In this document: positions 29,927 through 39,011 of the stretch, one piece after another
How the letters are laid out: each line of letters starts with the position of its first letter
Numbering within the stretch: position 1 is the stretch's first letter
IMG/VR virus record: IMGVR_UViG_3300030616_000004
Coordinates: 1 to 48,111 of that record
Origin: a virus
Reading direction: 5' to 3' (one strand)
Length of the DNA: 48,111 bases
The notes under the pieces: model-generated
The model's input: the letters and a program-made list of their open reading frames with translations, nothing else
Databases searched by the model: none
What the model was told of the DNA's origin: nothing
Made by a program: the position numbers and the translations under genes

Positions 29927-30051
29927 ATAAGTTAAAAAGAAACTTTATTTTGTTTGAATTTCAATCCCCTTGAATTGGCATGGAATCAATGGCACCTGGC
30001 CTTGCGTCTTGGAATCAAAAAAAAGTTAAATTGATAAACCACATTTAAATA

Positions 30052-30205
30052 TATCGTTTGCGCTTAGAGCTATATTTCAATCTATCGTTTGCAGATGGAA
30101 CGACAAATTAAATAGTTATTCCGTAACGTTATAATGAAACGACAAATTAAATGGTTATTCTATAACGTTTATTCAGTGAACGACATTATGTAATTGCGTT
30201 TCGAG
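30052..30205. promoter_or_regulatory. Iteron-like repeat cluster, possible origin
   Basis: AACGACAAATTAAAT starts at 30099 and 30138, and a partial copy (AACGACATTATG) at 30179, about 40 bases apart. In the first two it is followed by GTTATTC and TAACGTT, which form a short palindrome. TATCGTTTGC occurs at 30052 and 30083, and its flanks resemble the reverse complement of the iteron. The stretch is AT-rich and non-coding, as expected for an origin or a multi-site operator. Confidence 0.55.
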
Positions 30206-30315
30206 ATTTAACGTCAAAACAATGCGATCCCCATCCAATCGTTCTAAGGTGGAACATCATTATACTGTTAAAGAAAAAAACGCAATCCGCTGAATCGTTA
30301 ACCCCCCTAACGGAT

Positions 30316-30353
30316 ATACGCCGCCCCCCCTAGGGTTAGTCCGGGGTGCGTAT
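30316..30353. other. GC-rich hairpin in control region
   Basis: ATACGC (30316-30321) pairs with GCGTAT (30348-30353), and CCCC with GGGG inside. The surroundings, 30300-30347, carry C-rich and G-rich runs in otherwise AT-rich DNA. There is no T run on either side. Confidence 0.5.
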
Positions 30354-30408
30354 AAGTGTATTACCACTCGGAAAAATTTTTAGTGGATTTTAGTGGATAT
30401 TGCATAAG

Positions 30409-30450
30409 AGACTATAAGCTACGCTTATAGTCTTAATATATATATTTTTT
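30409..30450 (+). terminator. Rho-independent terminator-like hairpin
   Basis: AGACTATAAGC pairs perfectly with GCTTATAGTCT (11 bp) around TAC, followed by TAATATATATATTTTTT. It faces the late genes although no gene lies before it on the plus strand in this gap. It could stop stray or early rightward transcripts before the late promoter, or act as an attenuator. Read on the minus strand its loop is GTA, like the array at 28886-29049. Confidence 0.6.
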
Positions 30451-30472
30451 CGGAGTAGTACTGAGAAATATA

Positions 30473-30582
30473 CTTGTTAGGAACAAGAGTGTTTGTTTCC
30501 TTACAGTATTTATTATAATAATAATAAGAGAACAAGAATTATTTATTTAATAACTAATATTTATTCCTTTTTTATTCTTGTT
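30473..30582. promoter_or_regulatory. AACAAG operator-like repeats
   Basis: CTTGTT-AGG-AACAAG is a perfect palindrome at 30473-30487. AACAAGAAT (30531-30539) and its inverse ATTCTTGTT (30574-30582) follow. They lie just upstream of the late promoter and would suit a regulator binding to several sites. Confidence 0.45.
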
Positions 30583-30623
30583 TTGCATAATACTAGTTTG
30601 TAATAGGTGAGGTATGGGTTGAG

Positions 30624-30652
30624 TTGACAGAGGGCTTTGAGGGCATTATATA
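30624..30652 (+). promoter_or_regulatory. Late promoter, sigma-70 type
   Basis: TTGACA at 30624-30629 and TATATA at 30647-30652 are spaced 17 bases. The predicted start site falls at or next to the ATG of the small terminase gene (30659), so the message would be leaderless. Confidence 0.65.
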
Positions 30653-30658
30653 TGCTCT

Positions 30659-31549
30659 ATGCGCTGTCAATTCTTATACTTGAAGGGATTGGATATAACT
30701 GGTCGTTGTAAATCGAATATGGCTTCCAAAAGAAAATATTGGATGCCGAAGACTCATTATCTGGTTGAGGCTGAGATTTATAAGGAGGGAGAGATTTCTC
30801 TCTGTCCGGCTCATGCCAAGAAGTTGGGAGTATATCCTGCAGATAAAGAGTTGCTTCGTAGGAAGAGGATTTCTGAAACTGTCAGGAAGAAGGCTCTTGA
30901 AAAGAAGAATGAAGCTCCTAAATTCAATCCCAACAAAAAGGAAGTCGATTCGGAAGAAGAAGGTTCGGTTGAAGATTATTTGTCTCCTCCTGCTGAAGGG
31001 TCTTCTGCGGAAATGTCCGGTTTGACTGAGGAGGTCGCCAAAAAGATCGTTGAAGGCGTATTCGGAGATTCGGAATTCAATCTCAATGATTTCCTTGATG
31101 AACTGTCTCGGGATGGGATCGATTATAAGCTTGATTCGGTCCTGGTCGATTGTGTTGTTATATGGTGGATGGCTGAAGCTACTACAAGAACTCCTACAAG
31201 CATTGTAGGGGTCTCTAAGTGTCTTGGAATCACCGTTGCCAAGGTTAATAAAATAATCAATTCAAATGTCTTCAGAAACAAGCTTAATCTCATGAGGTAT
31301 CAAAGATATAATCGGATTATGCCTGTTTTAGAGAAACGATTGATGATCAAAGCAATGATGGGAGATGCTTCTGCTGAAGGATGGATAAAATCAATTTACA
31401 AAAAAATGGAATTAGATCAATCAGAATACAATCCGTTAACCGGCGTGAGTGATGAAATTATTCAAAAACTTAATTCCGGTATCGATGAAATTGAACTTGA
31501 TGATGAATCCGTTGCGGCAAAGACATATCAAGAACTGGTAAATGAATGA
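30659..31549 (+). CDS. Terminase small subunit-like protein
   Basis: This is a 296-aa protein. The N-terminus has a zinc-like set, C3, C17, C49 and H52 (MRCQFLYLKG, RCKSN, SLCPAHAKKLG), so the first ATG at 30659 is kept although it has no ribosome site; the next ATG (30719) would lose two cysteines. A disordered acidic linker follows. Residues 165-250 hold a helix-turn-helix (SIVGVSKCLGITVAKVNKII) and a helical block (LEKRLMIKAMMGDASAEGWI) typical of small terminases that bind the packaging site. The stop overlaps the large terminase start (ATGA). Confidence 0.65.
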   Translation: MRCQFLYLKGLDITGRCKSNMASKRKYWMPKTHYLVEAEIYKEGEISLCPAHAKKLGVYPADKELLRRKRISETVRKKALEKKNEAPKFNPNKKEVDSEEEGSVEDYLSPPAEGSSAEMSGLTEEVAKKIVEGVFGDSEFNLNDFLDELSRDGIDYKLDSVLVDCVVIWWMAEATTRTPTSIVGVSKCLGITVAKVNKIINSNVFRNKLNLMRYQRYNRIMPVLEKRLMIKAMMGDASAEGWIKSIYKKMELDQSEYNPLTGVSDEIIQKLNSGIDEIELDDESVAAKTYQELVNE

Positions 31550-33165
31550 AAGTCAAAACATATAGCAAAGAAAGTAATTTTAAAGCCAAGGTTTGTTCTT
31601 CTTTCATATTTACGGCTGAAGCACTTCTTGGAGTTGATAGCATGTTTTTCTTGCCTTTTGCTAAATTTCATCGATATATCGAAAAGGCAATTTCATTCAG
31701 TGATAAAATTTGGCATGTAATCGCTCTTCCTCGAGGATATGGAAAATCAAAGCTTGCAGCATTGTTTGCGGCCTGGAGTGTTCTGGTTGATAAGCGCAAT
31801 TATGTTGTCATTGTTAGTTACAATGAAGCCAAGGCCACTCAGATACTTCGAGACATAAAGCGGATTCTTATGCATCCGAAAATCCTTGCTTTTTTTGGGC
31901 ATAGGCAAGGACCTACCGATGGGGCTACAGTCAAGAATTTCATCATGAAAGATGGAAGAGAAGTAACACTTCAAGCTATGGGGGCCAAGTCCCCAGGTAT
32001 CGGTCTTTCTGAAGGCGAATCCCGTCCCGACATTTATATTCTTGATGACCTTGAGAACCCGGATCAGCCCAAGAACCCTGAAATTCTCCCCACTATCGAA
32101 GAAAATATCAATGTCAAATACTACTATGGCCTTTCAAGAAGAGACCGTTTTGGCAGACATGGGAAAATTCTTTATATCGGAACAATGCATTATGCCGGCT
32201 GCATCCTTGAAACAACCTTGAAGAAGCCCAATGCCTTCACGTTGGTCCTTCCCCAGGAAATCATTCCAGAAACCATAAACATTGTTGGAAGAGATGTAAT
32301 TGGTGGTTCCATCTGGCTTGATCTTTATTCTGATGAAGATGTCAAAGAAGAAAGAGAAGCAGCAATAGCTGATGGTTCTTTTCATTCATACTCTGCTCAG
32401 AAGCTTATGGCTCCATTAACTGAAGGTAGCTTCAGATTTGATGAGAAGAAGCGGAAGACAATGGGTTATAGAGAAGCAATGGAAAAAGCCAACGAAGGAA
32501 AGATCGTCACTCTCATTGACATGGCATATTCAGATAAGTCATGGGCAGACTATGTAGGCATTACAACGCACCTTATTTTGCCGAATTCCAGATGGATAAC
32601 CCTTGAGGCTTCAAGAAATAAGTTTAATGATGAGGTCTTCTTTGAAGAACTTGTAAGAATCAAAAATACATATAAGCATTTCACTTTCATGGGGTTTTAT
32701 GCAGAAACATTGCAGATTTTACCCATTAATGCGTTTCTGAGAGAGTATTCTATACGCAAAAAAGAGAATATCTTTCTTAATCATCTCACTCAAATTCCAG
32801 GATTATCTCCTACAGAAAGGATAAGATCGCTTGTCGCTTATCATGATTCAGGTTTATGGATAATGTGTTACGACACTTGTGGCCCTTTATTCTCCGATAT
32901 GCAGAATTGGAAGGGTATGAAACTGCGTGGTGGTGTTGATGACGTTCTTGATTCTTCTTCTTGGGTTCCTCATATGTTTAAGACTGAATCGGACTCTTCA
33001 GAATTGTCAGGAATGAATGAAGAGGAAAGACGGGCAAGAGAAATACTTGAAATGAAAGATATTATTGGAATTGCAGGTAATGCGAATCAATTGGAATTCA
33101 ATGAAGTGATGACAATTTATCGAAAAATTGAACAAGAAGAAGAGGATTTCTATGAAGCCGTTTAA
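31546..33165 (+). CDS. terL: Terminase large subunit
   Basis: This is a 539-aa packaging ATPase-nuclease. Walker A is LPRGYGKSK (61-69), Walker B IYILDDLE (163-170), followed by the coupling region IGTMHYAG. The nuclease domain begins with VTLIDMAYSDKS (D325), and a further acidic site lies in GGVDDVLDSS near the C-terminus. Length and order fit the P22/T7-like terminases. It pumps DNA into the procapsid through the portal encoded downstream and cuts it. Confidence 0.9.
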   Translation: MKVKTYSKESNFKAKVCSSFIFTAEALLGVDSMFFLPFAKFHRYIEKAISFSDKIWHVIALPRGYGKSKLAALFAAWSVLVDKRNYVVIVSYNEAKATQILRDIKRILMHPKILAFFGHRQGPTDGATVKNFIMKDGREVTLQAMGAKSPGIGLSEGESRPDIYILDDLENPDQPKNPEILPTIEENINVKYYYGLSRRDRFGRHGKILYIGTMHYAGCILETTLKKPNAFTLVLPQEIIPETINIVGRDVIGGSIWLDLYSDEDVKEEREAAIADGSFHSYSAQKLMAPLTEGSFRFDEKKRKTMGYREAMEKANEGKIVTLIDMAYSDKSWADYVGITTHLILPNSRWITLEASRNKFNDEVFFEELVRIKNTYKHFTFMGFYAETLQILPINAFLREYSIRKKENIFLNHLTQIPGLSPTERIRSLVAYHDSGLWIMCYDTCGPLFSDMQNWKGMKLRGGVDDVLDSSSWVPHMFKTESDSSELSGMNEEERRAREILEMKDIIGIAGNANQLEFNEVMTIYRKIEQEEEDFYEAV

Positions 33166-33173
33166 CTTTAATG

Positions 33174-33202
33174 TTGACAAAGGTTTCTTTGAACACTATA
33201 AA
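33174..33202 (+). promoter_or_regulatory. Internal promoter, sigma-70 type
   Basis: TTGACA at 33174-33179 and TATAAA at 33197-33202, spaced 17 bases. The next ATG (33210) is seven bases after the -10 box, so this transcript too would be leaderless. It would drive the portal and capsid genes. Confidence 0.65.
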
Positions 33203-33209
33203 TGAGACA

Positions 33210-33572
33210 ATGGCTGAGACAAAAATACTTATAAATTATGTTTTGTTGCTCAACATTGCTGTTTTATGTACGATTTTACTAATATTCTTATTTCATTTAA
33301 TAGATATTTTTAAACGCTTTGAATTCAGAAAGAAAAGATTTTCAAGAAAAATAAAAGAAGAAAATTTTTATGAAGAACCGGAAGAAGAACTCAGACATGA
33401 AGAAATAAACGTAGTGAGAAGTAATAAAACTCTTTTCCCCGAGATCGATTTAGCGGAAGACGAAGAAATTATCGCCCAAAGAATAGGTAACGAAATCCCG
33501 ACTGCTCCTGTGGCAGAAGGATATGCTGATTTTATCCCTGTTGCAGAAGATGACAGGCAGGACGACGAATAA
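33210..33572 (+). CDS. Membrane protein between terminase and portal
   Basis: This is a protein of about 120 aa if the ATG at 33210 is used; an in-frame ATG at 33171 precedes the promoter box and neither has a ribosome site. One long hydrophobic helix (YVLLLNIAVLCTILLIFLFH) is followed by a basic stretch (KRFEFRKKRFSRK) and a very acidic tail ending DDRQDDE. The stop shares a base with the portal ATG (TAATG). Function is unknown; its place in the head operon is unusual for a membrane protein. Confidence 0.6.
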   Translation: MAETKILINYVLLLNIAVLCTILLIFLFHLIDIFKRFEFRKKRFSRKIKEENFYEEPEEELRHEEINVVRSNKTLFPEIDLAEDEEIIAQRIGNEIPTAPVAEGYADFIPVAEDDRQDDE

Positions 33573-35632
33573 TGCCTAAAAAATCAGGGGTTAAAAACCC
33601 ATTTATCAACGACAAAGGAATAAGTACAACGTCAGATAAGGCAAAAAGCACCGTAGCTAAGATTCTTACTGAACTTTATACGCATCCACAATCAGGGATT
33701 TATGGTACAAAGCATCGATTCTATGAAGAATTCTACAATGGGAACCATTATATCCGCATGGGAGATGCAATCCCTACTACTCTTCAAGAAAATCCGAGAG
33801 GGCAAGAACTTGCAAGGAAGATTGAAAAAATCCGTAGATCAAAAAAGCTTCCACACAGATCAAAAATTAATGTAGCAAAGGGTGCTGTAGAAATTTCCAC
33901 TGGCAAAATCCTTCAGAATGCTCCTACTCTGTCGGCATATCCGATTGGTGATGATCCCAAAGATGTTGGTGATGCAAAAATTTATGATACTTTGCTTAAC
34001 CAATTGTTGCATGATGATGTGAGAGATGAAAACTCTGTTTTTGGTTCTGTATTAAAATTTGCCAATTTGTTTTCCCTTGCTTGGATAAGGCCCTATTTCA
34101 GTAGTAGCTATTATCATGTTGATGCAAATGGGAGTACGCCTGTATTTGATGGAGAGATTATGCTTGAAGCTCTTCCTTCATATGCAGTTTACCCTGATCC
34201 TAGGGCAAGAAATATTAGTGAAATAAGATATATTGATCATTTGCACTATGAATGTGCTGATTATTTAACGTATCAATATCCGTTTCTTAAAGGCAAATTG
34301 AAATCTGAACCTTATGAAAAGTTTGATATTGGTTCACAAGATGCTTTGGTAAACACTCTTTATGTTGGGAATGGGAATGTTTCTGGAAGAATTTTTGTAA
34401 TAGACCGCTATATCAAGCCTATGCCTTGGCTTCCTCAAGGGAGGATATTGAGGATCGTCAATAGAAGGTTTCTTGTTACGGACAAGCCTAACCCATTTGC
34501 AAGGTTTGGTCCTTTGTTCTCTTTGGGAATGATCCCGGTGACATGGGATAACCTCCACGGCAGTCTGTACAGTAATCCCCCTTTTGCTGATGCCGTTCCC
34601 ATTCAAAAGGAAATCAATCTTGTAGCGTCAATGATGATGATGAATATCCGGCAATCATCAATGAAAAAGATTGGTATTCCCACCGGGACATTCCTTGAGG
34701 GAGAATGGGATAATTTGCCAGGAATGTTTCAGTATAATCCAATGGCTCAGGCAAGACCTATTGAAGTGGGCGGTACGCCTATGGGCAGCTATCCGCTTCA
34801 GTATCTTGATATGTTGTTGGGTTTCCTGCAGGATATTTTTGGAATTCATGAAATCAGTGAAGGCAGAATGCCTAAGCGTGGTTCTCAAATGTCTGGCTCT
34901 GCGCTTTCTTTGCTCTACCAGGGAGAATTGACAAGGCATATTTTCAATATCAATTCCTTCCATACTTCGTTGCGCCGGCTTGGAAGAATGCTTTTGTATA
35001 TGTTTAGGCATTATTACACGACAACCAGACGGGTTAAGTATTTTCATGTTAACAGGCATTTTAGGGAAAAGGCGTTTATTGGTTCAGATTTAAGTTCTCG
35101 GATTGATGTTGGTTTGCAGGTTGGTTCTTTGCTTGATAAATCTCCTGCAAGTAGACAAGAGGTTGCAATGCTTCTCTGGAATAACAATATTCTTCAAGAG
35201 GCACAAAATAATAATCCGGCTGCTATTGCTGTTTTGAAGGCAGTCCAATTTGGAGATATTGAAGGCTTGACCTCAAGCAGGAAGAGAATGGAAGAGTATG
35301 CTCAACGCTGTTTGCAAACAATTATTGAGAGTGAGGGAAAAAAGGTTCCACCTATTCTCCAGATCGAAGATCCCAAAATTGTTCTTGAAGTTATCACCAA
35401 TTTTATGCTGACGGAAGAATATGAAGAGTTGGATAAAACAATTAAGAGTGCAATTGAACAAAGAGTTTCAGAAATGAAATCAAGGCTTGAGCAACAAGAA
35501 CAAGCGCAAATGCAGAATAATGCTCCACCGAAAGGTGGTGTAAATTTGCCCAAAGGACCACCCAAGAATGATTTGGCAAATGGTCCTAATATACCTCCAT
35601 CACCCGGAAACGGAATGGAACAGGAGATGTAA
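33572..35632 (+). CDS. Portal protein
   Basis: This 686-aa protein has length and pattern fitting podovirus head-tail connectors. An alpha/beta N-terminal wing includes FYEEFYNGNHYIR. A region (about 200-330) has EALPSYAVYPDPRARN. The stem contains FLQDIFGIHEISEGRMPKRG and SGSALSLLYQGELTR, the ring-forming helices of portal proteins. The C-terminus is Gln/Pro-rich. Position between terminase and scaffold supports the call. It forms the packaging and ejection channel at one capsid vertex. Confidence 0.85.
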   Translation: MPKKSGVKNPFINDKGISTTSDKAKSTVAKILTELYTHPQSGIYGTKHRFYEEFYNGNHYIRMGDAIPTTLQENPRGQELARKIEKIRRSKKLPHRSKINVAKGAVEISTGKILQNAPTLSAYPIGDDPKDVGDAKIYDTLLNQLLHDDVRDENSVFGSVLKFANLFSLAWIRPYFSSSYYHVDANGSTPVFDGEIMLEALPSYAVYPDPRARNISEIRYIDHLHYECADYLTYQYPFLKGKLKSEPYEKFDIGSQDALVNTLYVGNGNVSGRIFVIDRYIKPMPWLPQGRILRIVNRRFLVTDKPNPFARFGPLFSLGMIPVTWDNLHGSLYSNPPFADAVPIQKEINLVASMMMMNIRQSSMKKIGIPTGTFLEGEWDNLPGMFQYNPMAQARPIEVGGTPMGSYPLQYLDMLLGFLQDIFGIHEISEGRMPKRGSQMSGSALSLLYQGELTRHIFNINSFHTSLRRLGRMLLYMFRHYYTTTRRVKYFHVNRHFREKAFIGSDLSSRIDVGLQVGSLLDKSPASRQEVAMLLWNNNILQEAQNNNPAAIAVLKAVQFGDIEGLTSSRKRMEEYAQRCLQTIIESEGKKVPPILQIEDPKIVLEVITNFMLTEEYEELDKTIKSAIEQRVSEMKSRLEQQEQAQMQNNAPPKGGVNLPKGPPKNDLANGPNIPPSPGNGMEQEM

Positions 35633-36739
35633 ATGGACGAAGGAGTAAAAGCAAAAAGAGAATCAAGTCTCGCTGAAATGCGCCGACAAGCAATGGAAAT
35701 TGCCAACAATCGGCCTATTGGTACAACCGCCACAGCGAATACCAATGATGATGAGACCGGATTACCCGTAGACGGTGAGGAAATTCCCTTTCGTCCTGCC
35801 GGTACGGAAGAAGATGAACCCAAAGAGGAATCTTCAGAAGAAAAAAAAGTTGAAGCAAAGCCTGTCGAAGAAGAAGGAAACAAGACCGTTGATTTAGATG
35901 ACGATACTCTTGTTTCTGTAAAAATTAACGGTCAGGTTGTTCAAAAGCCCTGGGGTGAAATTCGGTCTGATTTTGCTGGCAGAGAAATGATTACACGAAA
36001 ATCCCAATCTCTTTCTGAGTCCCAAAGGGCCTTGGATGAAAGAATTCAACGAGTTGATGAACTACTCAGCAAACTTGAAGGAAAGGGTGTCGGAAAAGAA
36101 AAACCTGAAGAGGAAACTCCACAACGAAAATTCTCAATTGAAGATTTTGGTATTGATCCGAAAGACCCAATGGCAAATCCTGAAGCTTATAGGAACATGA
36201 TCTCTAAGTTGAATGAACTTGCCAATCAAGTTGGTAGTGTAAGCAAATATGTCCAGGACACAGAAATTAAGGAATCTCAAGCTGAACAAGAAAAGAAGAT
36301 CAATACTACAAGGCAGTTGTTGAATGAGCGAGCCAAAGACCCAGGCAGCCCAATTCAGGAAGGTATGGAACCATTAGTCTATGGTTTATTTGAAATGGCG
36401 AAAGTACAAGCTAAAGCAGAACCCAATGGACGTTGGAACCTTTATGGACCTGAACAGGGAGTAAGAGACTTGGAGGCTTTTTTGTCAAAAATTCCTAAGA
36501 AACCTATAACTGAAAAAGACATCTCACCCGAACTTATGCAGAAATTGCACAACAAATGGTTAAAGGAAATGAGCGGGAAAGAAAAAGATTTTTCGGCAAA
36601 TAAAGCTGAAGGTGTCTCTGATGATGAAGTCAGGGAATTGGATCAAAAAGTTAGTGGAAGAAAGCCCTTGAGTTTGGAAACAGGTCTTTCTGATCTCCGA
36701 AGCCAAGCAATTAATAAATATGGGAGAACTGATTTTTAA
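35633..36739 (+). CDS. Scaffolding protein
   Basis: This 368-aa protein is highly charged and helical, with an acidic disordered N-terminal third (EEDEPKEESSEEKKVEAKP), a coiled-coil centre (SESQRALDERIQRVDELLSK) and a basic/charged C-terminus. That profile, together with the site between portal and major capsid protein, is diagnostic for a scaffold. It starts directly after the portal stop with GGAG upstream. It guides procapsid assembly and then leaves. Confidence 0.75.
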   Translation: MDEGVKAKRESSLAEMRRQAMEIANNRPIGTTATANTNDDETGLPVDGEEIPFRPAGTEEDEPKEESSEEKKVEAKPVEEEGNKTVDLDDDTLVSVKINGQVVQKPWGEIRSDFAGREMITRKSQSLSESQRALDERIQRVDELLSKLEGKGVGKEKPEEETPQRKFSIEDFGIDPKDPMANPEAYRNMISKLNELANQVGSVSKYVQDTEIKESQAEQEKKINTTRQLLNERAKDPGSPIQEGMEPLVYGLFEMAKVQAKAEPNGRWNLYGPEQGVRDLEAFLSKIPKKPITEKDISPELMQKLHNKWLKEMSGKEKDFSANKAEGVSDDEVRELDQKVSGRKPLSLETGLSDLRSQAINKYGRTDF

Positions 36740-36754
36740 ACGGAGAAACACTAA

Positions 36755-38005
36755 ATGAAAGAAAAAATTAGTTATATCCAAGATGTATTTATGGATATTT
36801 ACGACAAACAGCTAGTTGACTTGCTGCTCCGTTCCACAAATGTTCTCAGCTTGTTGCCTCATAAAGACTTTACAGGGAAATCACACGTTTACACCGTAAG
36901 GCGGCGTGGGAACTTCGGTTCTGGATTCCGAAAAGAGCGTATCACGCTTCCTGAAGCGCAAGCCCGAGAATACAAACAGAGTAGCCTGTCTACCTATTAC
37001 TTCTATCAGGCACTTGACCTGACTCTTCCTGAAATTCGGGAATCGAAGGGTCCTGGTGCGTTGATTGATGTTTTGGGTGATGCTGTGGACGATGCACACG
37101 ATAATGCTTTGCATAACGGCAACCGTGTTTCAATTGGTGATGGTAGTGCCAGGATGGGAACCATCTCCTCAATTGATTCAAGTGATGGTACTTACACTAC
37201 TCTCACTGTTGCCGATTTTCCGATTGAAATTTTCCAGATCGGCATGGTTTTGACTGCTGGAACCGGATCAACCGGATATCGTGTTGAAGGTGTTGACAAC
37301 AGTACTGCACAAATCAAAGTCACAAACGATTCTACTGGTGCTGATGCGTCCGGTGATGGACAATGGACCGGCACAAACAATATTTACTGGTATGGTGGTT
37401 ATGATGCTGGCTTTGACACTGAACCTCCTGGCCTGATGGCTGTCATTAGCGATTCCAACCCTCCCTCTGGAACCTTCCAGGGCAAGGACAGGACCGCTAC
37501 TGGCAACGAATGGCTGAAGGCTTATGTGCAAGGTACTGCTGGTGATAACACCCTGTTGAGTTATCTGGTTATGAAGCAATTCCTTGATAATCTTCGTGCG
37601 CATTCTGGCAAGAAAACCAAGGTTAATTCGCTTCTCGCTGAAACCGGGGTATATAACTCATGGATGCTGGTCCTTGAAAACAAGGGAATCACGACTCAAC
37701 CTGTTGTGAGTGAAGGTGGTTTTGCCTCTGACTTGTCTTTTGTCTTTGGCGGCAAACGCTATGTTTTCCGTGAAATCGACGAAATGCTTGATGGAGAGCT
37801 TTATGCGCTGGACACTCAGGGCGGCATTGAAATTCGTGAATCCTTCCCGCTGCAATGGGAAACCTATGGAAGTGGTGGAAAGTTTGTGCGTTCGGTAACT
37901 GAAGACATTATTACCGCACGTATGGCGTGGTACTTTACCATCGGTTCCAAAGACCCCAGGCGCAATGGTGTTTTCAAGGGCATCAAGCGGAACGCAATTA
38001 GTTAA
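36755..38005 (+). CDS. Major capsid protein
   Basis: This 416-aa protein starts with an N-terminal arm (SYIQDVFMDIYDKQLVDLLL), then HVYTVRRRGNFGSGFRKERI. An inserted Gly/Thr/Asp-rich beta domain spans about 125-220. The C-terminal core has ETGVYNSWMLVLENKGI, FVFGGKRYVFREIDEM and RRNGVFKGI, a layout expected for an HK97-fold capsid protein. A GGAG site stands before the ATG. The identification rests on position after the scaffold, size and fold pattern. The insert may be an outward-facing domain. Confidence 0.75.
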   Translation: MKEKISYIQDVFMDIYDKQLVDLLLRSTNVLSLLPHKDFTGKSHVYTVRRRGNFGSGFRKERITLPEAQAREYKQSSLSTYYFYQALDLTLPEIRESKGPGALIDVLGDAVDDAHDNALHNGNRVSIGDGSARMGTISSIDSSDGTYTTLTVADFPIEIFQIGMVLTAGTGSTGYRVEGVDNSTAQIKVTNDSTGADASGDGQWTGTNNIYWYGGYDAGFDTEPPGLMAVISDSNPPSGTFQGKDRTATGNEWLKAYVQGTAGDNTLLSYLVMKQFLDNLRAHSGKKTKVNSLLAETGVYNSWMLVLENKGITTQPVVSEGGFASDLSFVFGGKRYVFREIDEMLDGELYALDTQGGIEIRESFPLQWETYGSGGKFVRSVTEDIITARMAWYFTIGSKDPRRNGVFKGIKRNAIS

Positions 38006-38015
38006 GGAGACTAAA

Positions 38016-39011
38016 ATGATCATTGTAACAGAAGGTCTTCATCCTTGGAGTAAGCTTGCTTTCGTTGATTGGAAGCTGACAACTTCTCACTCGGACCTTA
38101 ACTTTATTGCTGATGGTGCTATCAAGGCCGGCGCTGCGTTGAAGTTTTCCAGTACCGCTGGAAAGGTAGAAGAGGCGGGTGCGGGAGAACTTGACATTAT
38201 TGGTTTCCATAGGGCAGATGAGGCTGCGGCTGATGGTGATGAAGTTTGGCTGTTTAACTACTGCCACACTAAGGCTTATGCCGTAACTCCTATTACCAAG
38301 GGTTATCCCCTTAAGCCTGCCTATGATGGTGGTGTTACAATGTTGATTGATGCCAATCTGACTGCCACCACAATCAAGGCTGTTGCTGCGGGAGGTGACT
38401 TCGGAAACCAGCCTGCAAATGACAACATTACGGCGGTTTCTTCTGCTGCTGGCGATACCACTCAAACTCTGACTGTTATTGCCTTGAAAAACGGTGAAAC
38501 CATTCCTGAGGTTGTTACACTCGCCTTGAACGGAACGACTGATGTTGATTCTGCGAGTAAGTATGATCGTGTTTATGCCTGCTGGCTTGATGCGGTTACT
38601 ACTGGTGACGTAGAACTTTCTGAAACGTCTGGTGGTTTGGCGATCACTACAATTACTGCAGGTAATTTGACTGCTGGTGTTGTAGAGCCGGCTGCCGCTT
38701 CTCAATGGGCGTATGATCAGAAACCCACTGTTGTTGCTGGTGGAGCCTCTACAAAGTATGTAGCGATTAAATATCTGGCCAATGACGGTGCAACTATCGG
38801 TTATATGGAAAAGCAGCTTAATGGCACAACTGCTGCAACTTTTGCTACCAATGCTCTCAAGGTTCTTGAAGTGTATTATGGTGATGTTGCTGCGGGTTCA
38901 GCCATTACGGTTAAGGTTGGTGCGGTTGATGATGAACTGCTTAAAGTCGGACGGGCTTTGGAAACTGTTACCTCTGCCGGTTCGCTTTTTGCTGCATGGG
39001 TGGGGGCGTAA
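38016..39011 (+). CDS. Capsid decoration / head fibre-like protein
   Basis: This is a 331-aa protein starting MIIVTEGLHPWSKL with AAGGAG upstream. The first 115 residues (ADGAIKAGAALKFSSTAGKV, IIGFHRADEAAADGDEV) look like a DUF2190-type decoration domain. The rest is Ala/Gly/Thr-rich beta sequence (TITAGNLTAGVVEPAAASQW) as in head fibres. It follows the capsid gene and is followed by a terminator, so it is likely abundant. Its stop codon lies in the loop of that terminator. Confidence 0.65.
   Translation: MIIVTEGLHPWSKLAFVDWKLTTSHSDLNFIADGAIKAGAALKFSSTAGKVEEAGAGELDIIGFHRADEAAADGDEVWLFNYCHTKAYAVTPITKGYPLKPAYDGGVTMLIDANLTATTIKAVAAGGDFGNQPANDNITAVSSAAGDTTQTLTVIALKNGETIPEVVTLALNGTTDVDSASKYDRVYACWLDAVTTGDVELSETSGGLAITTITAGNLTAGVVEPAAASQWAYDQKPTVVAGGASTKYVAIKYLANDGATIGYMEKQLNGTTAATFATNALKVLEVYYGDVAAGSAITVKVGAVDDELLKVGRALETVTSAGSLFAAWVGA

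Noticed and set aside
30259-30287. Minus-strand TATAAT with weak -35 (TTGCGT)
   Set aside because: Spacing is 15 and only the -10 box fits; too weak to list as a promoter.
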